From the NCBI GenBank assembly GCA_002392345.1, contig DGGU01000031.1, forward strand, positions 24,386 through 88,385: 64,000 nucleotides of DNA. The letters are read 5' to 3'. Of this stretch, positions 8,294 to 16,391 are shown one piece after another. Each line of letters begins with the position of its first letter. Position 1 is the stretch's first letter. The position numbers were made by a program, and so were the translations under genes. This stretch comes from Lachnospiraceae bacterium UBA3866 (GTDB taxonomy: Bacteria; Bacillota; Clostridia; Lachnospirales; Lachnospiraceae). The notes under the pieces were generated by a model. That model worked only from the letters and a program-made list of their open reading frames with translations, had not been told where the DNA came from and made no database searches.

Positions 8294-9229
8294 TTAAATC
8301 TTATTGTCGCTCCCTAGTACATCTTTTATTTTATGTGCTACCATAGCTTTAACTGCTGCACGAGCAGGCTTTAAATATTGTCTTGGGTCAAAATGATCTG
8401 GATGCTCTGCAAAATATTTTCTTATGTTGCCTGTCATAGCAAGTCTTATATCACTATCGATATTAATCTTGCACACAGAAAGTTCTGCTGCATGACGAAG
8501 TTGATCCTCTGGAACTCCTATGGCATCTGGCATATGTCCGCCATACTTATTAACCATGTCTACAAATTCTTTTGGTACACTTGATGATCCATGAAGAACT
8601 ATAGGGAAACCTGGTATTCTTCTTGAAACTTCTTCAAGTATGTCAAAACGAAGTTGTGGTTTTGTACCTGGTTTAAACTTGTACGCTCCATGTGATGTGC
8701 CTATGGCTATAGCAAGTGAATCGCAATTGGTTTTACTTACAAATTCTTCTACTGTACTTGGATCTGTATAACTTTGTTTTCCTTCTTCAACTTTTACTTC
8801 GTCTTCTATGCCGGCAAGCGTTCCAAGTTCAGCTTCAACTACAGCACCTCTCTCATGTGCATACTCAACTACTTTTTTAGTCACCTCAACGTTTTCTTCA
8901 AAACTCTTAGATGACAGATCTATCATAACCGAAGTAAAACCGCCATCTATACATGATTTACAAAGATCAAAACTATCTCCGTGGTCAAGGTGTAAAACTA
9001 TAGGAATCTCTGGATAGAGTTTTACAGCCGCCTCTACAAGTTTCACTAAATATGTATGATTGGCATACTCACGAGCACCTTTTGACACTTGAAGAATTAC
9101 AGGACTTTTTAATTCTGCTGCAGCTTCTGTGATACCTTGTATAATCTCCATATTGTTGACATTAAAAGCCCCTATGGCATATCCACCATCATATGCTTTT
9201 TTAAACATTTCTTTAGAAGTTACTAACAT
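8294..9229 (-). CDS. fba: fructose-1,6-bisphosphate aldolase, class II
   Basis: Cleaves fructose-1,6-bisphosphate to dihydroxyacetone phosphate and glyceraldehyde-3-phosphate. At 311 aa it is a normal zinc-dependent class II aldolase. The zinc ligands in VLHLDHGDS (about residues 80-88), the EAELGTLAG loop, IGTSHGAYKF and LHGSSSVP are all present. AGGAGG lies 7-8 nt before the ATG, and a strong promoter (9289-9317) starts the transcript. It heads a minus-strand run that continues into the RfbH-type gene, the glycosyltransferase and gpmI. Confidence 0.97.
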   Translation of the reverse strand: MLVTSKEMFKKAYDGGYAIGAFNVNNMEIIQGITEAAAELKSPVILQVSKGAREYANHTYLVKLVEAAVKLYPEIPIVLHLDHGDSFDLCKSCIDGGFTSVMIDLSSKSFEENVEVTKKVVEYAHERGAVVEAELGTLAGIEDEVKVEEGKQSYTDPSTVEEFVSKTNCDSLAIAIGTSHGAYKFKPGTKPQLRFDILEEVSRRIPGFPIVLHGSSSVPKEFVDMVNKYGGHMPDAIGVPEDQLRHAAELSVCKINIDSDIRLAMTGNIRKYFAEHPDHFDPRQYLKPARAAVKAMVAHKIKDVLGSDNKI

Positions 9230-9288
9230 GCCTTTACCTCCTACTTAAAAATAATATATACTTTCCGGTTTTTTGTTATCAACTAGAT

Positions 9289-9317
9289 ATTATACCAAGT
9301 TTTTCGCTTATTTACAA
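9289..9317 (-). promoter_or_regulatory. fba promoter
   Basis: Minus strand -35 TTGTAA (9312-9317), 17-bp spacer, -10 TATAAT (9289-9294). The predicted start is about 9282, giving a leader of about 50 nt before the ATG at 9229. Confidence 0.75.
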
Positions 9318-9388
9318 TGAATCTAAAGTTTTGCTATAACTTTAAGTTATACCTATATAATAAATCTTGAATTTAAGTTATAACGCTA

Positions 9389-9417
9389 TTGTAAATATTT
9401 CGCAAATTTAGTATATT
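9389..9417 (+). promoter_or_regulatory. livJ operon promoter
   Basis: -35 TTGTAA (9389-9394), 17-bp spacer, -10 TATATT (9412-9417). The predicted start is about 9424, at the first bases of the hairpin at 9422-9448. Confidence 0.7.
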
Positions 9418-9421
9418 TATA

Positions 9422-9448
9422 ACACACTCGAAAGACAATCGAGTGTGT
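9422..9448 (+). promoter_or_regulatory. 5'-terminal hairpin of the livJ mRNA
   Basis: Perfect 10-bp stem, ACACACTCGA (9422-9431) with TCGAGTGTGT (9439-9448) around a 7-nt loop. Because the predicted transcript start falls at its first bases, the liv mRNA would begin with this structure. It could protect the 5' end or act as a protein site. It is not an efficient terminator, since only a short mixed T-run follows. Confidence 0.55.
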
Positions 9449-9513
9449 ATTTATCTTTGCACTTAATTCTTGCTTTTAATTAAGAATGCAAAACACTTAG
9501 GAGGATATATATT

Positions 9514-10722
9514 ATGAAAAAACTTTTATCTTTACTCATTGCTATGACTCTTGTTTTCTCACTCGTAGCTTGTGGCAATAGCAATGCAACTTCTCAAGCG
9601 CCAGCAGAAACTGCTGCCGAAGCAGAAGCTCCCACTGATGCTCCAGCCCCATCTGATGCAACTTTCAAAATTGGAGGTATCGGTCCTATCACTGGTGGTG
9701 CTGCTGTATACGGACAAGCTGTTAAGAATGCTATTGAGATCGCTGTAGATGAAATTAACGCTGCTGGTGGATTCAATGGTTATCAAGTAGAATTCCGTTT
9801 TGAAGATGATGAGCACGATGCAGAGAAATCTGTTAATGCTTATAACTCTCTTAAAGACTGGGGTATGCAGATGCTTATAGGAACAGTAACATCTTCACCT
9901 TGTATCGCAGTTTCTGATAAGACCCATGCTGATAATATGTTCCAGATCACTCCATCTGGTTCTGCTGTAGACTGTGTTGCTAATGATAATGTATTTAGAA
10001 TGTGTTTCTCTGACCCAGACCAAGGTATTGCTTCTGCCCAATATATAAATGATCACAACCTTGCTAAAAAAGTTGGTATCATCTATGATTCTTCAGATGT
10101 ATACTCAACTGGTATATATGAGAAATTTATTCAAGAATCTGCTGGAAAGAATTATGAGGTAGTTGCTGAAGAGCAATTCACTGCTGACTCTAAGACTGAT
10201 TTCACAACTCAACTTACTAAGCTTAAAGCCGCTGATGCTGACCTCGTATTTTTACCTTTCTACTATACTGAGGCTGCTCTTGTACTTAACCAAGCAAAAC
10301 AGATGGGCTATGCTCCTACATTCTTTGGTTGTGATGGTATGGATGGTATCCTTACTCTTGAGAACTTTGATAAATCTCTTGCAGAAGGACTTATGCTTCT
10401 TACTCCATTCTCAGCAGATGCTACAGATACTTTAACTGTTAATTTTGTAAATGAATACCAAAAGAAATTTGGTGAGATACCTAACCAATTCGCTGCTGAT
10501 GGATATGATTGTGTATACACACTCAAGCTCATCACTGAGCAAGTAAATGCTGATCCTGCTATGTCAGTTAGCGACCTTTGCAATTCATTTAAGAATGCTA
10601 TGACTACAATTAGACAATCAGGTCTTACTGGTGATAGCATAACTTGGAAAGCTAATGGCGAGCCTAACAAGACTCCTAAGGCTGTTGTTATCCAAAACGG
10701 GGCTTATGTTTTAGCAGAATAA
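9514..10722 (+). CDS. livJ: branched-chain amino acid ABC transporter, substrate-binding lipoprotein
   Basis: Extracellular solute receptor anchored by lipid. The signal peptide ends in the lipobox LVAC (Cys20), followed by an Ala/Glu/Pro linker of about 30 aa. The periplasmic-binding fold of the Leu/Ile/Val type follows: FKIGGIGPITGGAAVYGQ at the start of the domain and AADGYDCVYTL near the end. The 402-aa length is usual. TAGGAGG precedes the ATG by 9 nt. It is the first gene of a five-gene operon whose order (J, H, M, G, F) is canonical. The ligand is inferred from the family and could include other amino acids. Confidence 0.93.
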   Translation: MKKLLSLLIAMTLVFSLVACGNSNATSQAPAETAAEAEAPTDAPAPSDATFKIGGIGPITGGAAVYGQAVKNAIEIAVDEINAAGGFNGYQVEFRFEDDEHDAEKSVNAYNSLKDWGMQMLIGTVTSSPCIAVSDKTHADNMFQITPSGSAVDCVANDNVFRMCFSDPDQGIASAQYINDHNLAKKVGIIYDSSDVYSTGIYEKFIQESAGKNYEVVAEEQFTADSKTDFTTQLTKLKAADADLVFLPFYYTEAALVLNQAKQMGYAPTFFGCDGMDGILTLENFDKSLAEGLMLLTPFSADATDTLTVNFVNEYQKKFGEIPNQFAADGYDCVYTLKLITEQVNADPAMSVSDLCNSFKNAMTTIRQSGLTGDSITWKANGEPNKTPKAVVIQNGAYVLAE

Positions 10723-10725
10723 TTT

Positions 10726-11607
10726 ATGGATTTTTTTACTTATTTAGTAAGCGGGCTTAGTCTCGGATCTATATATGCAATAATAGCACTTGGCTATACC
10801 ATGGTTTATGGTATAGCCAAGATGCTTAATTTTGCACATGGTGATGTACTCATGATAGGTGCGTACATCTCTTTTGTTTTTATGAATCAGCTTGGTGTAG
10901 ACCCTGCATTGAGTGTGCTTCTTGCATGTATATCTTGTACAGTCATCGGTATTACTATAGAAAGGATTGCTTATAAACCTCTTCGTGGTGCCAATTCTCT
11001 TGCTGTTCTTATCACTGCTATCGGTGTATCTTATTTTCTACAAAACATTGCACTCCTTGTATATGGGGCTAATCCAAAAAGCTATAAAAGTGTGGTATCT
11101 ATACCTCCACTTCATCTTTTTAATGGTGCTCTTAGCATCTCTGGTGAAAGTATAGTTACCATTCTTTTATGCATACTTATAATGATTGCACTTACTACTT
11201 TTATCAACAAAACTAAGATGGGGCAGGCAATGCTTGCTGTGTCTGAAGATAGGGGTGCGAGCACTCTTATGGGTATAAATGTCAACGGAACTATTGCGCT
11301 AACTTTTGCTATAGGATCTTTTCTTGCTGCTATAGCAGGAGCGCTTCTATGTTCTGCTTACCCAACTCTTACTCCTACAACAGGTGCGATGCCTGGCATC
11401 AAAGCTTTCGTCGCTGCTGTCATAGGTGGTATCGGTTCCATACCTGGCGCTTTCATAGGAGGATTGATACTTGGTGTTCTTGAAAACTTATCCAAGGCTT
11501 ACATCTCAGCTCAATTATCTGACGCCATAGTTTTCTCTCTCCTTATAATCATGCTTCTTATAAAACCATCTGGCATACTTGGCAAAACCAATATAGAGAA
11601 AGTCTAA
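10726..11607 (+). CDS. livH: branched-chain amino acid ABC transporter permease
   Basis: Membrane permease of 293 aa with about eight hydrophobic helices. The motifs AIIALGYTMVYGIAKMLNFAHGD near the N-terminus (split here as ALGYTMVYG and NFAHGD) and AAVIGGIGSIPGA near residue 225 mark the LivH branch. It starts 3 nt after the livJ stop, so translation is probably coupled; there is no strong ribosome site of its own. With LivM it forms the translocation channel. Confidence 0.94.
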   Translation: MDFFTYLVSGLSLGSIYAIIALGYTMVYGIAKMLNFAHGDVLMIGAYISFVFMNQLGVDPALSVLLACISCTVIGITIERIAYKPLRGANSLAVLITAIGVSYFLQNIALLVYGANPKSYKSVVSIPPLHLFNGALSISGESIVTILLCILIMIALTTFINKTKMGQAMLAVSEDRGASTLMGINVNGTIALTFAIGSFLAAIAGALLCSAYPTLTPTTGAMPGIKAFVAAVIGGIGSIPGAFIGGLILGVLENLSKAYISAQLSDAIVFSLLIIMLLIKPSGILGKTNIEKV

Positions 11608-11612
11608 CATAA

Positions 11613-12713
11613 ATGGATTTATTACAACAAAGAAAAAAGAAGAAGTTAAGTTATAACATAAGTATCTATCTTATGATAGTGATTGCTTATGCTGTTGTTA
11701 TGTTACTATCATCTCAAGGCAAGATCTCTTCATTATTTCAAGGTTTGCTCGTTCCTTTTTGTACTTATTCTATCCTTGCCGTATCTCTTAACCTTGTTGT
11801 TGGTATAAGCGGTGAACTAAGTCTTGGCCATGCTGGGTTCATGTGTGTTGGTGCATTTACTAGTGCCATATTTACAAGATACATGAAGTTCCTAGGAGTT
11901 GAAGGCTTATATCTTTTTGTTATAGCAATTATCATTGGCGCTTTTTCTGCAGGCGTTTTTGGTTTGCTCATAGGCATCCCTGTTCTTCGTTTAAAAGGCG
12001 ATTATCTTGCTATAGTTACTCTTGCTTTTGGCGAGATAATTAAAAACATAGCCAATGCCATCTACCTAGGCTTTGATGAAAACGGTGTTCATCTTTCTCT
12101 TAAAAATACTATGGACCTTGGTCTTAGTGATAAAGGTTTTATAGTTGTAAAAGGTGCACAAGGCATAACCGGCACGCCGCATTATTCTTCTTTCACTGCT
12201 GGTGTAATACTTCTTCTTATCACAATAACGATTATTCTCAATCTTATAGAATCAAGAACCGGAAGAAATATAAAGGCTCTTCGTGACAACCGTATCGCGG
12301 CTGAGTCTGTCGGCATAAGTGCCATGAAATATAAACTTATTGCTTTCTCTATAGCAAGCGCAATGGCAGGTGTTGCTGGAGTCTTATATGCCCATAACCT
12401 GACTACCCTTACTGCACTACCTAAAAACTTTGGTTACAATATGTCTATAACGATACTCGTATTTGTCGTTCTTGGTGGTATGGGTAAAATAAGAGGTTCT
12501 ATCATAGCTGCAGTAGTCCTCACTCTTCTTCCTGAGATGCTTAGAGGGCTTCAAGACTATAGAATGCTCATCTACTCTATCGTTCTTATAGTTGTTATGA
12601 TATTTACTTCAGCTCCTTCTATAAAGCAATATGTGGAAGTGTTTAAAAATAAATTTCCAAAACTTACTCGCAACCCTGTGCTTATGAAGAAAACTAAAAA
12701 GGAGGGCAAATAA
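11613..12713 (+). CDS. livM: branched-chain amino acid ABC transporter permease
   Basis: Second channel subunit, 366 aa, with about ten hydrophobic segments. The LivM-type motifs LVVGISGELSLGHAGFM near residue 65 and RDNRIAAESVGI near 230 are present, as is VLGGMGKIRGSI in the C-terminal half. The basic N-terminus (MDLLQQRKKKKL) and C-terminus fit the positive-inside rule. It lies 5 nt behind livH and abuts livG directly. Confidence 0.94.
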   Translation: MDLLQQRKKKKLSYNISIYLMIVIAYAVVMLLSSQGKISSLFQGLLVPFCTYSILAVSLNLVVGISGELSLGHAGFMCVGAFTSAIFTRYMKFLGVEGLYLFVIAIIIGAFSAGVFGLLIGIPVLRLKGDYLAIVTLAFGEIIKNIANAIYLGFDENGVHLSLKNTMDLGLSDKGFIVVKGAQGITGTPHYSSFTAGVILLLITITIILNLIESRTGRNIKALRDNRIAAESVGISAMKYKLIAFSIASAMAGVAGVLYAHNLTTLTALPKNFGYNMSITILVFVVLGGMGKIRGSIIAAVVLTLLPEMLRGLQDYRMLIYSIVLIVVMIFTSAPSIKQYVEVFKNKFPKLTRNPVLMKKTKKEGK

Positions 12714-13484
12714 ATGAAAGAAAATATAATGCTCTCTGTTAAAAACCTCTCTATCACTTTTGGTGGGCTTCATGCAGTGGAAAACTTTAATCTTGATATA
12801 AAAGAAAACGAACTTTATGGTCTTATAGGCCCTAATGGCGCGGGAAAGACAACCATCTTTAACCTTCTTACAGGCGTATATAAGCCAACAACTGGCTCTA
12901 TCACTTTAAATGGTGTCAATAAGATAGATGGCAAAAACACTATAGAAATCAATAAAATGGGCATAGCTAGAACTTTTCAGAACATAAGACTTTTTGATAA
13001 GCTCACTGTCCACGATAATGTAAAAATAGCTCTTCAAAATAAATACAGATACTCTACAGTATCAGGCATATTTAGACTTGGTAGATATCATAGGTATGAG
13101 GCTCTTATGGACGAAGAGGCTCTCGCACTACTTAAAGTTTTCAATCTTGAAAACGAGGCCACGATGAAGTCTTCTAATCTTCCATACGGCAAACAAAGAA
13201 AACTTGAGATAGCAAGAGCTATCGCAACTAACCCTAAAGTTCTCTTGCTTGACGAACCTGCTGCTGGTATGAACGAAAATGAAACCAAAGAGCTTATGAA
13301 CACAATTAAGCTTGTTAGAGATAAATTCAATATGACTATACTTCTAATAGAACACGATATGAAACTTGTAAAAGGAATCTGTGAAGAACTCACAGTGCTT
13401 AACTTTGGAAAAATCCTCGCACAAGGCGAAACATCTGAAGTATTAAAGAATAAAGAAGTTATAAAGGCATATCTTGGAGAATAA
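12714..13484 (+). CDS. livG: branched-chain amino acid ABC transporter ATP-binding protein
   Basis: Cytoplasmic ATPase of 256 aa that powers LivHM. Walker A is GPNGAGKTT (about residues 38-46), the Q-loop is in ARTFQNIRLF, the signature region is the LivG-type LPYGKQRKLEIARA, and Walker B is LLLDEPAAGM followed by the H-loop EHDMKLV. Its ATG directly follows the livM stop, and AGGAGGG lies inside the end of livM. Confidence 0.95.
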   Translation: MKENIMLSVKNLSITFGGLHAVENFNLDIKENELYGLIGPNGAGKTTIFNLLTGVYKPTTGSITLNGVNKIDGKNTIEINKMGIARTFQNIRLFDKLTVHDNVKIALQNKYRYSTVSGIFRLGRYHRYEALMDEEALALLKVFNLENEATMKSSNLPYGKQRKLEIARAIATNPKVLLLDEPAAGMNENETKELMNTIKLVRDKFNMTILLIEHDMKLVKGICEELTVLNFGKILAQGETSEVLKNKEVIKAYLGE

Positions 13485-13485
13485 C

Positions 13486-14196
13486 ATGGCCCTTCTTGAA
13501 GTTAAAAAAATGAATGTCTACTATGGTATGATACATGCTGTAAAGGATGTAAGTTTTTCTGTGGACGAAGGTGATATAGTTACTCTCATAGGAGCAAATG
13601 GCGCAGGCAAGACAACCATCCTACAAACCTTAACTGGCATCGTTCCTTTAAAAAGCGGAAAAGTAAAATACCACGGCAAAGATATAACTAAGCACTTAAA
13701 TCACAAACTTGTAAATGATGGCATAGCCCATGTGCCTGAAGGCAGAAGAATCTTTGCTTCTCTTTCTGTATATCAAAATCTTAAACTTGGTGCCTTTACT
13801 CGTAACAACAAAGATGAAATTAATGAAAGTTTTGAAAATGTATATAAGAAATTCCCTATACTTAAAGAGAGATCAAAACAACTTGCAGGAACACTATCTG
13901 GTGGTGAACAACAGATGCTTGCAGTAGGAAGAGCTCTCATGTCGAAGCCAAAACTTCTCTTCCTTGACGAGCCATCTATGGGGCTCTCTCCTATCTATGT
14001 CAACACTATCTTTGATATTATAGAAGAAGTTCATAAGGAAGGCGTATCAATCTTACTTGTTGAACAAAATGCAAAAAAGGCACTCTCTATTGCCAATAAA
14101 GCCTATGTGCTTGAGACTGGAAAAGTTGCAAAAGAGGGTGTCCCTAAAGAATTATTAAATGATCCTGAGATTTTAGCTTCATATCTCGGAGAATAA
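13486..14196 (+). CDS. livF: branched-chain amino acid ABC transporter ATP-binding protein
   Basis: Second ATPase of the importer, 236 aa from the ATG at 13486, one base after the livG stop. A TTG 12 nt upstream is possible but less likely. Walker A GANGAGKTT, the LivF-typical HVPEGRRIFASL, signature LSGGEQQML and Walker B LLFLDEPSMGL are all present. It ends the operon. I see no clear terminator between its stop and the convergent MOSC gene. Confidence 0.95.
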   Translation: MALLEVKKMNVYYGMIHAVKDVSFSVDEGDIVTLIGANGAGKTTILQTLTGIVPLKSGKVKYHGKDITKHLNHKLVNDGIAHVPEGRRIFASLSVYQNLKLGAFTRNNKDEINESFENVYKKFPILKERSKQLAGTLSGGEQQMLAVGRALMSKPKLLFLDEPSMGLSPIYVNTIFDIIEEVHKEGVSILLVEQNAKKALSIANKAYVLETGKVAKEGVPKELLNDPEILASYLGE

Positions 14197-14261
14197 GGAT
14201 TAGACAACTCTTGTTTTGTAATATCCGGGATCTCTTTAATGTCTTCACTACTCATATCAAT

Positions 14262-14708
14262 TTATCTTATCTCTATGTCATCACCTGGTTTTGCAATGCC
14301 ATCTTTTAACACTTTTACAAAGATGCCTTCTCTTGGCATCACGCAATCTCCTGCTTTCTTTCTTATCTCACAATCAAAATGACATTCTTTTCCAATCTGT
14401 GTAACCTCGCACTCTGCAGAACCAACTTTTAGTTTTGTCCCTATAGGAAGTTCATATAAAGTAATGCCTCTTTCTACAAGGATATTCTCTGCGAAAGCTC
14501 CTGGCTTTAACTCAAAGTTAATATGCTCTTGTACTTTCGCAACACTATCAACGCTAAGTAGGCTTACCTGTCTATGCCAGTTACCTGCATGAGCATCTCC
14601 TACTATGCCATGATCTACCTTAAGCTCTATAGCATCTACTGGGTGCTTCTGGGTGCCTTTCTTCTCGCTGATACATACTGATTTAATTTTTGCCTTACTT
14701 TTTTCCAT
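14262..14708 (-). CDS. MOSC domain protein
   Basis: Small stand-alone MOSC (molybdenum cofactor sulfurase C-terminal) protein of about 148 aa. The domain is recognisable from VDHGIVGDAHAGNWHRQVSLLS, here residues of about 35-55, and the late cysteine region IGKECHFDCEIR with CVMPREGIFVKVLKDG. Proteins of this type are thought to handle sulfur or metal-sulfur groups linked to molybdenum cofactor, but no cofactor genes are nearby. The start at MEKSKAK was chosen over an upstream ATG that lies inside a GC-rich repeat. It converges on livF. Confidence 0.85.
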   Translation of the reverse strand: MEKSKAKIKSVCISEKKGTQKHPVDAIELKVDHGIVGDAHAGNWHRQVSLLSVDSVAKVQEHINFELKPGAFAENILVERGITLYELPIGTKLKVGSAECEVTQIGKECHFDCEIRKKAGDCVMPREGIFVKVLKDGIAKPGDDIEIR

Positions 14709-14735
14709 TTCTTTCTTCGGACTCGCAGTACACCC

Positions 14736-14776
14736 CAAGGGCACTTTGTCGCTACGCTCGGGCGCTCACCCTACAG
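14736..14776 (-). repeat. GC-rich intergenic repeat
   Basis: ACCCCAAGGGCAC followed by CGCTCGGGCGCTCACCCTAC, between the cyclodeaminase and MOSC genes. It shares the GGGCGCTC/CCCTAC core with the elements at 51107, 56392 and 63912. Confidence 0.45.
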
Positions 14777-14807
14777 CTATTCCTTTAAGGCTCCCTACAA
14801 ACGAAAG

Positions 14808-15401
14808 TTATAAATCCTTTGTTAGGTCATCTAGTTGAATTTTTATATTTAACAAAGGTTTTTTAAACTCTTCATCCTCTATATATTTCAAATTTGTTTC
14901 TATATTATCCCACGCTGAATATATGGTTGTTGTTAAAAGCTTAAGTCCTACCTTTAAATCACTTGCTGCAGATGCATTTGTTTTGCCAACTAAATTTACA
15001 ACTACTGACATCGCACTTGATGCTTTGGCAATTACTTTTATTGGAACTTCACAACAGATTTTGCATGCTTCTTCTAGTGCTTTTTTTCTCTTTGCCTTCT
15101 CTTCTTCCGTTGCTTTTGGCATCTTGTAGACTTCTTCCATTGCCTTAAATTTCTCTGCGTCCTCATCCATAAGTTGCAAAAGCAAATTCTTGTACTCTTC
15201 TAATTTAACAATGGACTCTTTTATTAAACTTTCATGCTCTTTATACTTCTCTTTTCCAAGACTTAGATTGCATACTTTAAGGGCTGCTGATATACCGACA
15301 GCTCCTACAAGCGACGCAGCAACACCTCCTCCTGGCATAGAATCCGTGTTTGATAATTTCTCTAGAAAATCTATAATTTTATCTTCTTTATAATTAATCA
15401 T
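14808..15401 (-). CDS. cyclodeaminase/cyclohydrolase family protein (FchA-like)
   Basis: Protein of 197 aa matching the C-terminal domain of formimidoyltransferase-cyclodeaminase, which as a separate protein acts as methenyl-tetrahydrofolate cyclohydrolase in clostridia. The diagnostic start is FLEKLSNTDSMPGGGVAAS with the glycine loop that binds folate. Long helices follow, including AEKFKAMEEVYKMPK and the ASAASDLKVG segment. It overlaps the DUF3800 gene by 8 nt and is probably cotranscribed with gyrA or DUF3800. A role in one-carbon folate metabolism is inferred from the family. Confidence 0.85.
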   Translation of the reverse strand: MINYKEDKIIDFLEKLSNTDSMPGGGVAASLVGAVGISAALKVCNLSLGKEKYKEHESLIKESIVKLEEYKNLLLQLMDEDAEKFKAMEEVYKMPKATEEEKAKRKKALEEACKICCEVPIKVIAKASSAMSVVVNLVGKTNASAASDLKVGLKLLTTTIYSAWDNIETNLKYIEDEEFKKPLLNIKIQLDDLTKDL

Positions 15402-16326
15402 TTTGAAGTTTCCCTTGATCCACCTTGCTTATTGCGTTGGGGTCTTTTTCAAGATCTTTTACTCTCTCTTCTAGCATTTTAATCATATGGTTATAATACT
15501 TTATCTGTCCTGCACCCTTTCTCTCCATTGGTATAGTTCTAAACATCTCTGGTAGTATCCTTATGCCATAAAAATGTCTAAGATCCTTATTTTTCCTATT
15601 AAAATTGCCGTTATAGGCAAGGTCAAATATCTCATCAAAAATTTTACTTATATTCTCATTTTCTTTAAGCGAGTAAGACATAGATCTTGCAATTATATAT
15701 GCTATGTTATCTGCTATCTGAAGACCTGCCACATCTTCTTTCTTTCTTCGCACAGAAAAATTAGTGTTGCATAGTTTTAGCGCTTCATCATTGACATAAG
15801 ATACACCTTTATTATTTGCAATAATTCTGAGATAATCTTTCTTTAATAAAAAATCAGGGCTTGTGTTCCATTTATCGTTCTCGGTGTTTCTTGCCTCATA
15901 GACAGTCTTGCCATAGCCATGCTTATAATAAAGAAAGTGAGTATAGTTTTCTATTATCTTTTCAAGAGCTATATTGAATGGATCTTCCACCAAAGCAAAT
16001 TCTGTCTTCTCGCTTTTTGAATACCCTGTTCCAAAAAGTTCAACCAACTCATCTAATTTTATTACTGTTGCAAATACAACGCCTTCAACTTCTTCAACTA
16101 TATCTATAAGATCTTTAAACACTTCTGGATATCTTTTTATATAATCCGTAGCGTGAAAAACCTTCTCTTCTCTTGTCTCTGGGTTCTTCCATATCTTCTT
16201 TTTTAATTCAGCGAGTTTTCTCTCAATTATCTCTTCTTTGTTTATATGGCACGCAAAACCGCCGATAACAAAAATGTTGTCGACGGATTTGCTTTCATCC
16301 AAATATAATGTATATTCTTGATCCAT
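15394..16326 (-). CDS. DUF3800 domain protein
   Basis: A 310-aa protein with the DUF3800 layout: YTLYLDESKS near the N-terminus with an acidic residue, FVIGGFACHI next, and LQIADNIAYIIAR around residue 215. DUF3800 is thought to have an RNase H-like fold with conserved acidic residues, so a nuclease activity is plausible but unproven. Such genes are usually found in mobile or defence regions, so its place between gyrA and a folate gene is unusual. The start at MDQEYTL follows AGAAGAG. The C-terminal 40 residues look coiled-coil. The stop overlaps the cyclodeaminase start. Confidence 0.8.
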   Translation of the reverse strand: MDQEYTLYLDESKSVDNIFVIGGFACHINKEEIIERKLAELKKKIWKNPETREEKVFHATDYIKRYPEVFKDLIDIVEEVEGVVFATVIKLDELVELFGTGYSKSEKTEFALVEDPFNIALEKIIENYTHFLYYKHGYGKTVYEARNTENDKWNTSPDFLLKKDYLRIIANNKGVSYVNDEALKLCNTNFSVRRKKEDVAGLQIADNIAYIIARSMSYSLKENENISKIFDEIFDLAYNGNFNRKNKDLRHFYGIRILPEMFRTIPMERKGAGQIKYYNHMIKMLEERVKDLEKDPNAISKVDQGKLQND

Positions 16327-16336
16327 ATCTCTTCTC

Positions 16337-16362
16337 TGACTCGCAGTGTTCACCCCTACAAT
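16337..16362 (-). repeat. short GC-rich intergenic element
   Basis: GACTCGCAGTGTTCACCCCTAC, directly upstream of the DUF3800 ribosome site. It is a short variant of the window's GC-rich elements; the same GACTCGCAGT word occurs near 14720. Confidence 0.35.
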
Positions 16363-16391
16363 TAGATCTATAATACTTCTTCTTTGTGTGT

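Noticed and set aside
9559..9816. Antisense ORFs opposite livJ
   Set aside because: They are mirror frames of a clear lipoprotein gene with low-complexity composition.
14100..14251. Minus-strand ORF starting MSSEDIKEIPDITKQ opposite the end of livF
   Set aside because: It runs antisense through livF, has no ribosome site and its sequence beyond the first 25 residues is the shadow of livF.
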